Origin: Mycobacterium sp.
GTDB lineage: Bacteria; Actinomycetota; Actinomycetes; Mycobacteriales; Mycobacteriaceae
Length of the DNA stretch: 8,729 nt
Assembly (NCBI GenBank): GCA_023264755.1
Contig: JAHFVB010000186.1
Span: 1-8,729 of the forward strand
Direction of reading: 5' to 3'
The translations under genes were made by a program, and so were the position numbers. Shown piece after piece: positions 6,429 through 8,729 of this stretch. The stretch's first letter is position 1; every line of letters starts with the position of its first letter. The notes under the pieces are model-generated. The model had not been told where the DNA came from, did no database searches, and saw nothing but the letters and a program-made list of their open reading frames with translations.

Positions 6429-7901
6429 ATGTCACCGACATCGTCAGCGGTCAAATCGCCCACCATCGAAGTGCACAGCGTTGGATTCGTGCCCCACGCT
6501 CAGCGGCACGGATCGCCGCGCAGTCTGTTCACCCTATGGTTCGGCGCGAACGCCATGGGTGTCACGCTCCTCACCGGATCTCTGGCCGTGTTCAGCAAGA
6601 TGAGTTTGTTCTGGAGCGCGGTCGCCATCATCGCGGGAACCCTGATCGGTGCGATATTCGTTGCGTACCACTCAGCCCAAGGACCCACATTGGGCTTGCC
6701 TCAAATGGTGCAGAGCCGGGCCCAATTCGGTTACCACGGAGCCAATTTGCCACTCATCGCCGTGATCGCCATGTACCTCGGGTTCTTCGGCGGTGGCGCC
6801 ATCCTGATGGGTTCGGTATTCGCCGAACTCTTCGGAGGCGGGCCGCAATGGGGAATCCTGCTGGGCGGCGGACTGGCGGTGGTACTGGTCGCCTTCGGCT
6901 ACCGCACTCTGCACGCCGTCGGCAAGGTCATCACACCCGTCTTCATCGTCATCTTCGCAATCCTCACCGTGGTGACCATCGTCAACTGGCCCGGCGTCGC
7001 CCCTGATGTCGAGATCGTCGGCGGCGGCTTCTCGACGACCGGCTTCTTCTTCGTACTCGGAATCGTTGCCGCATACATGATCACCTACGGCCCCTACGTC
7101 GCCGATTACTCCCGCTATCTGCCGGCGGACACGAAGCCTGCGCCGACATTCTGGTACACCTACGGCGGCATCTCGCTGTCCGGCATCTGGATCTTCACCG
7201 TCGGGGCGGCCCTGCAGTACGCCTACTCCACGTTGGGCATCGTCGAAGCGACCGCCACGATGGCCGGCACCGCGGGTCCCCTTGTCCGCATTCTGGTTCT
7301 GCTCGCACTTCTGTTGGGCCTCATCAACATCAGCGCGCTGAACATCTACGGAGCCAGCATGTCCGCGATGACGATCACGACCACGTTCCAGCGCGACCGC
7401 TCGCCGTCCCGTTCGATGCGGTTGGCGTACATGATCACGATCGGCGTACTCGGAACTCTGGGCGCGGTATTGCTTTCCGAGAATTTGGTGCTGGCCTATG
7501 AGAACTTCGTCTTCTTCCTGATCGCGTTCCTGATTCCCTGGTCGGCGATCAACCTGGTCGACTTCTATCTGGTCCGAAAGGGCCACTACGACGTCGACGA
7601 TCTCTTCACACCGGCAGGCCGCTACGGAGGCCTGAACTGGATAGGCATCGTGTCCTATCTGATCGGATGCGCCGCACTGTCTCCGTTCATCAGCACCACG
7701 TTCTATACCGGGCCGCTGGCCGCTCGGCTCGGATTCGACGTGTCGTGGGTCGTTGGGCTCGTCGTTCCAGGTGCGCTCTACGCCATGCTCTGGAAGATCA
7801 AGGGACTGCCGGCTGAGTCCGGCAGTGCCGCACACGTAGTCACCAGCACCACGATCGGCGCCACCCATGCGGCAGCCGGCGAGCTCGAGGAGGCAATCTG
7901 A
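6429..7901 (+). CDS. NCS1 family permease (purine-cytosine permease type)
   Basis: This 490-residue integral membrane transporter belongs to the nucleobase-cation-symport-1 family (Transp_cyt_pur), whose members carry purines, pyrimidines, hydantoins, allantoin, thiamine or pyridoxine with Na+ or H+. The chain shows the family entry GSPRSLFTLWFGANAMG (28-44), the conserved GLPQMVQSRAQFG (89-101) after helix 2, GPYVADYSRYLP (221-232), and about twelve hydrophobic helices. The last ~30 residues are a polar, Ala/Thr-rich tail, presumably cytoplasmic. GTG at 6423 is in frame, but the ATG at 6429 has GGAG at 6420-6423 with a 5-base spacer and is preferred. The stop codon TGA overlaps the nitrilase ATG, so the two are co-translated and the substrate is probably a nitrile-bearing compound or a relative of one. 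Its overall look is closer to the fungal FCY2/cytosine-purine branch than to hydantoin carriers; the exact substrate is unknown. Confidence 0.92.
   Translation: MSPTSSAVKSPTIEVHSVGFVPHAQRHGSPRSLFTLWFGANAMGVTLLTGSLAVFSKMSLFWSAVAIIAGTLIGAIFVAYHSAQGPTLGLPQMVQSRAQFGYHGANLPLIAVIAMYLGFFGGGAILMGSVFAELFGGGPQWGILLGGGLAVVLVAFGYRTLHAVGKVITPVFIVIFAILTVVTIVNWPGVAPDVEIVGGGFSTTGFFFVLGIVAAYMITYGPYVADYSRYLPADTKPAPTFWYTYGGISLSGIWIFTVGAALQYAYSTLGIVEATATMAGTAGPLVRILVLLALLLGLINISALNIYGASMSAMTITTTFQRDRSPSRSMRLAYMITIGVLGTLGAVLLSENLVLAYENFVFFLIAFLIPWSAINLVDFYLVRKGHYDVDDLFTPAGRYGGLNWIGIVSYLIGCAALSPFISTTFYTGPLAARLGFDVSWVVGLVVPGALYAMLWKIKGLPAESGSAAHVVTSTTIGATHAAAGELEEAI
7889..7893 (+). promoter_or_regulatory. Strong ribosome binding site of the nitrilase, inside the permease gene
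   Basis: GGAGG within GAGGAGG lies in the last codons of the permease, seven bases before the nitrilase ATG at 7901. It supports that start and independent as well as coupled initiation. Confidence 0.65.
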
Positions 7902-8729
7902 TGGGTGATCGAGACCTGGTGGTGCGAGTGGCCGCCGCCCAAGCCGCCCCGGTGTGGATGAACCGGGAAGCCAGCGTCGAGAAGGCCATTGCCTTGATCG
8001 ACGAGGCGGGCAGCAAGGGAGCGAACCTCATTGCCTTCGGCGAAAGTTGGCTACCGGGTTTCCCGTTTTGGATTTGGCTAGGCACCCCGCGTTGGGGATC
8101 CGACTTCTTCGTTCGGCTACACCAGAATTCGGTGGAAGCCGACGGCAAGGAGCTCGCCACGATCGGAGAGGCCGCCAAGCGCAACGACATCGAGGTCGTG
8201 TTGGGCGCCACCGAACGGGAAGGCGGCAGCCTGTACTGCACGCAGTTCTTCATCTCCAGTACCGGGGTGCTGCGGGGACGGCATCGCAAACTCAAACCGA
8301 CACACGTGGAACGCACGATCTGGGGCGAGGGTGATGGCAGCGACCTGTTCGTGCTCGACACACCCATCGGCCGGATCGGTGGCCTCAATTGCTGGGAGCA
8401 CCTGCAACCGCTGAGCAAGTACGCGATGTACTCCCAGGGCGAGCAGATCCACGTCGCAGCGTGGCCGGCACTGTCGATCTACGAGGAAGATGCCTACGCG
8501 CTGGGCGTCGAGGCCAACATGGCAGCCTCCCGGACATACGCCCTCGAGGGCCAGGGCTTCGTCCTTGCGGTCACCTCCGTGGTCGATGACATGGTGATCG
8601 AGGAACTGTGCACTACCGAAGAACAACGTCGACTGCTCAAGCGCGGCGGTGGGACGACCACGATCTTCGGGCCCAACGGCGCCACCATCGCCGGGCCGCT
8701 GGGATCCGAAGAGGAAGCCCTGCTGATCG
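7901..8729 (+). CDS. Nitrilase (partial, C-terminus cut by window edge)
   Basis: Hand translation from the ATG at 7901 stays open to the right edge, giving 276 residues. Family members are usually about 310-370 long, so a C-terminal portion is missing. This is a carbon-nitrogen hydrolase of the true nitrilase branch (EC 3.5.5.1), converting a nitrile to a carboxylic acid and ammonia. The triad is complete: Glu48 in AFGESWLPGFPFW, Lys130 in HRKLKPTHVER, and Cys164 in GGLNCWEHLQPL. The last motif with its WEH is diagnostic for nitrilases over amidases. The following stretches YAMYSQGEQIHVAAWPALS and ASRTYALEGQGFV resemble aliphatic/aryl nitrilases of Rhodococcus. It should form helical or dimer-based homo-oligomers in the cytoplasm. 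ATG and permease TGA share one base (TGATG). Cyanide hydratase or cyanide dihydratase are less likely alternatives; substrate class cannot be settled from the motifs. Confidence 0.93.
   Translation, partial: MGDRDLVVRVAAAQAAPVWMNREASVEKAIALIDEAGSKGANLIAFGESWLPGFPFWIWLGTPRWGSDFFVRLHQNSVEADGKELATIGEAAKRNDIEVVLGATEREGGSLYCTQFFISSTGVLRGRHRKLKPTHVERTIWGEGDGSDLFVLDTPIGRIGGLNCWEHLQPLSKYAMYSQGEQIHVAAWPALSIYEEDAYALGVEANMAASRTYALEGQGFVLAVTSVVDDMVIEELCTTEEQRRLLKRGGGTTTIFGPNGATIAGPLGSEEEALLI

Noticed and set aside
6358..6603. 81-codon open frame starting in the divergent promoter
   Set aside because: It overlaps the permease start out of frame, is Arg/Ser/Pro-rich, and has no ribosome site; not credible as a leader peptide.
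6672..7868. 398-codon open frame on the minus strand
   Set aside because: It is fully antisense to the NCS1 permease, whose family motifs are clear; the product is a low-complexity polar chain.
7901..8729. Nit1C-type cyanide-assimilation nitrilase cluster
   Set aside because: Nit1C nitrilases, as I recall them, have a different catalytic-Cys context (ACWEHYNPL-like) and are flanked by radical SAM and acetyltransferase genes. Here the motif is LNCWEHLQPL and the upstream neighbour is an NCS1 permease. Downstream sequence would be needed to exclude it fully.
1..8729. CRISPR array, tRNA, rRNA or insertion sequence
   Set aside because: No regularly spaced repeats, cloverleaf-like segments, rRNA-like stretches or transposase motifs were seen on either strand.

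Overview
The window is GC-rich throughout, uses GTG starts freely and has short operon-like overlaps. Together with a membrane-anchored PQQ-type beta-propeller protein at the left end, this suggests an actinobacterium, most likely of the Mycobacterium/Mycolicibacterium group. That placement is inference from style and protein flavour, because no rRNA or marker gene is present.

From left to right: (i) positions 1-1417, minus strand, the first ~472 residues of a protein with about five membrane segments followed by a PQQ-like beta-propeller, cut by the window edge. (ii) Positions 1552-5141, minus strand, a tight operon read from right to left: flavin-dependent monooxygenase/oxidoreductase (3867-5141), RidA/YjgF-family protein (3386-3829), DUF1028 protein (2721-3389) and M20 amidohydrolase (1552-2724). 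The last three are joined by two ATGA stop/start overlaps. (iii) Positions 5251-6162, minus strand, a LysR-type regulator. (iv) Positions 6429-8729, plus strand, diverging from the regulator: an NCS1 permease of the purine-cytosine type and, overlapping its stop codon, a classical nitrilase with a complete Glu-Lys-Cys triad, cut by the right edge.

The layout reads as a catabolic or nitrogen-scavenging island. The NCS1 permease would import a small nitrogenous compound and the nitrilase would convert a nitrile to a carboxylate and ammonia. The LysR protein sits between the two arms and probably senses the substrate. The minus-strand operon supplies an oxygenase, an amide-bond hydrolase, a Rid protein that lacks the usual catalytic arginine, and a DUF1028 protein of unknown function. 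The true substrate cannot be read from the sequence. The most interesting elements are the FMO-Rid-DUF1028-M20 cassette, the arginine-less Rid, and the pairing of an NCS1 importer with a nitrilase.

No tRNA, rRNA, insertion sequence, CRISPR array or phage gene was seen. The intergenic spaces of note (1418-1551, 5142-5250 and 6163-6428) each hold a short inverted repeat.
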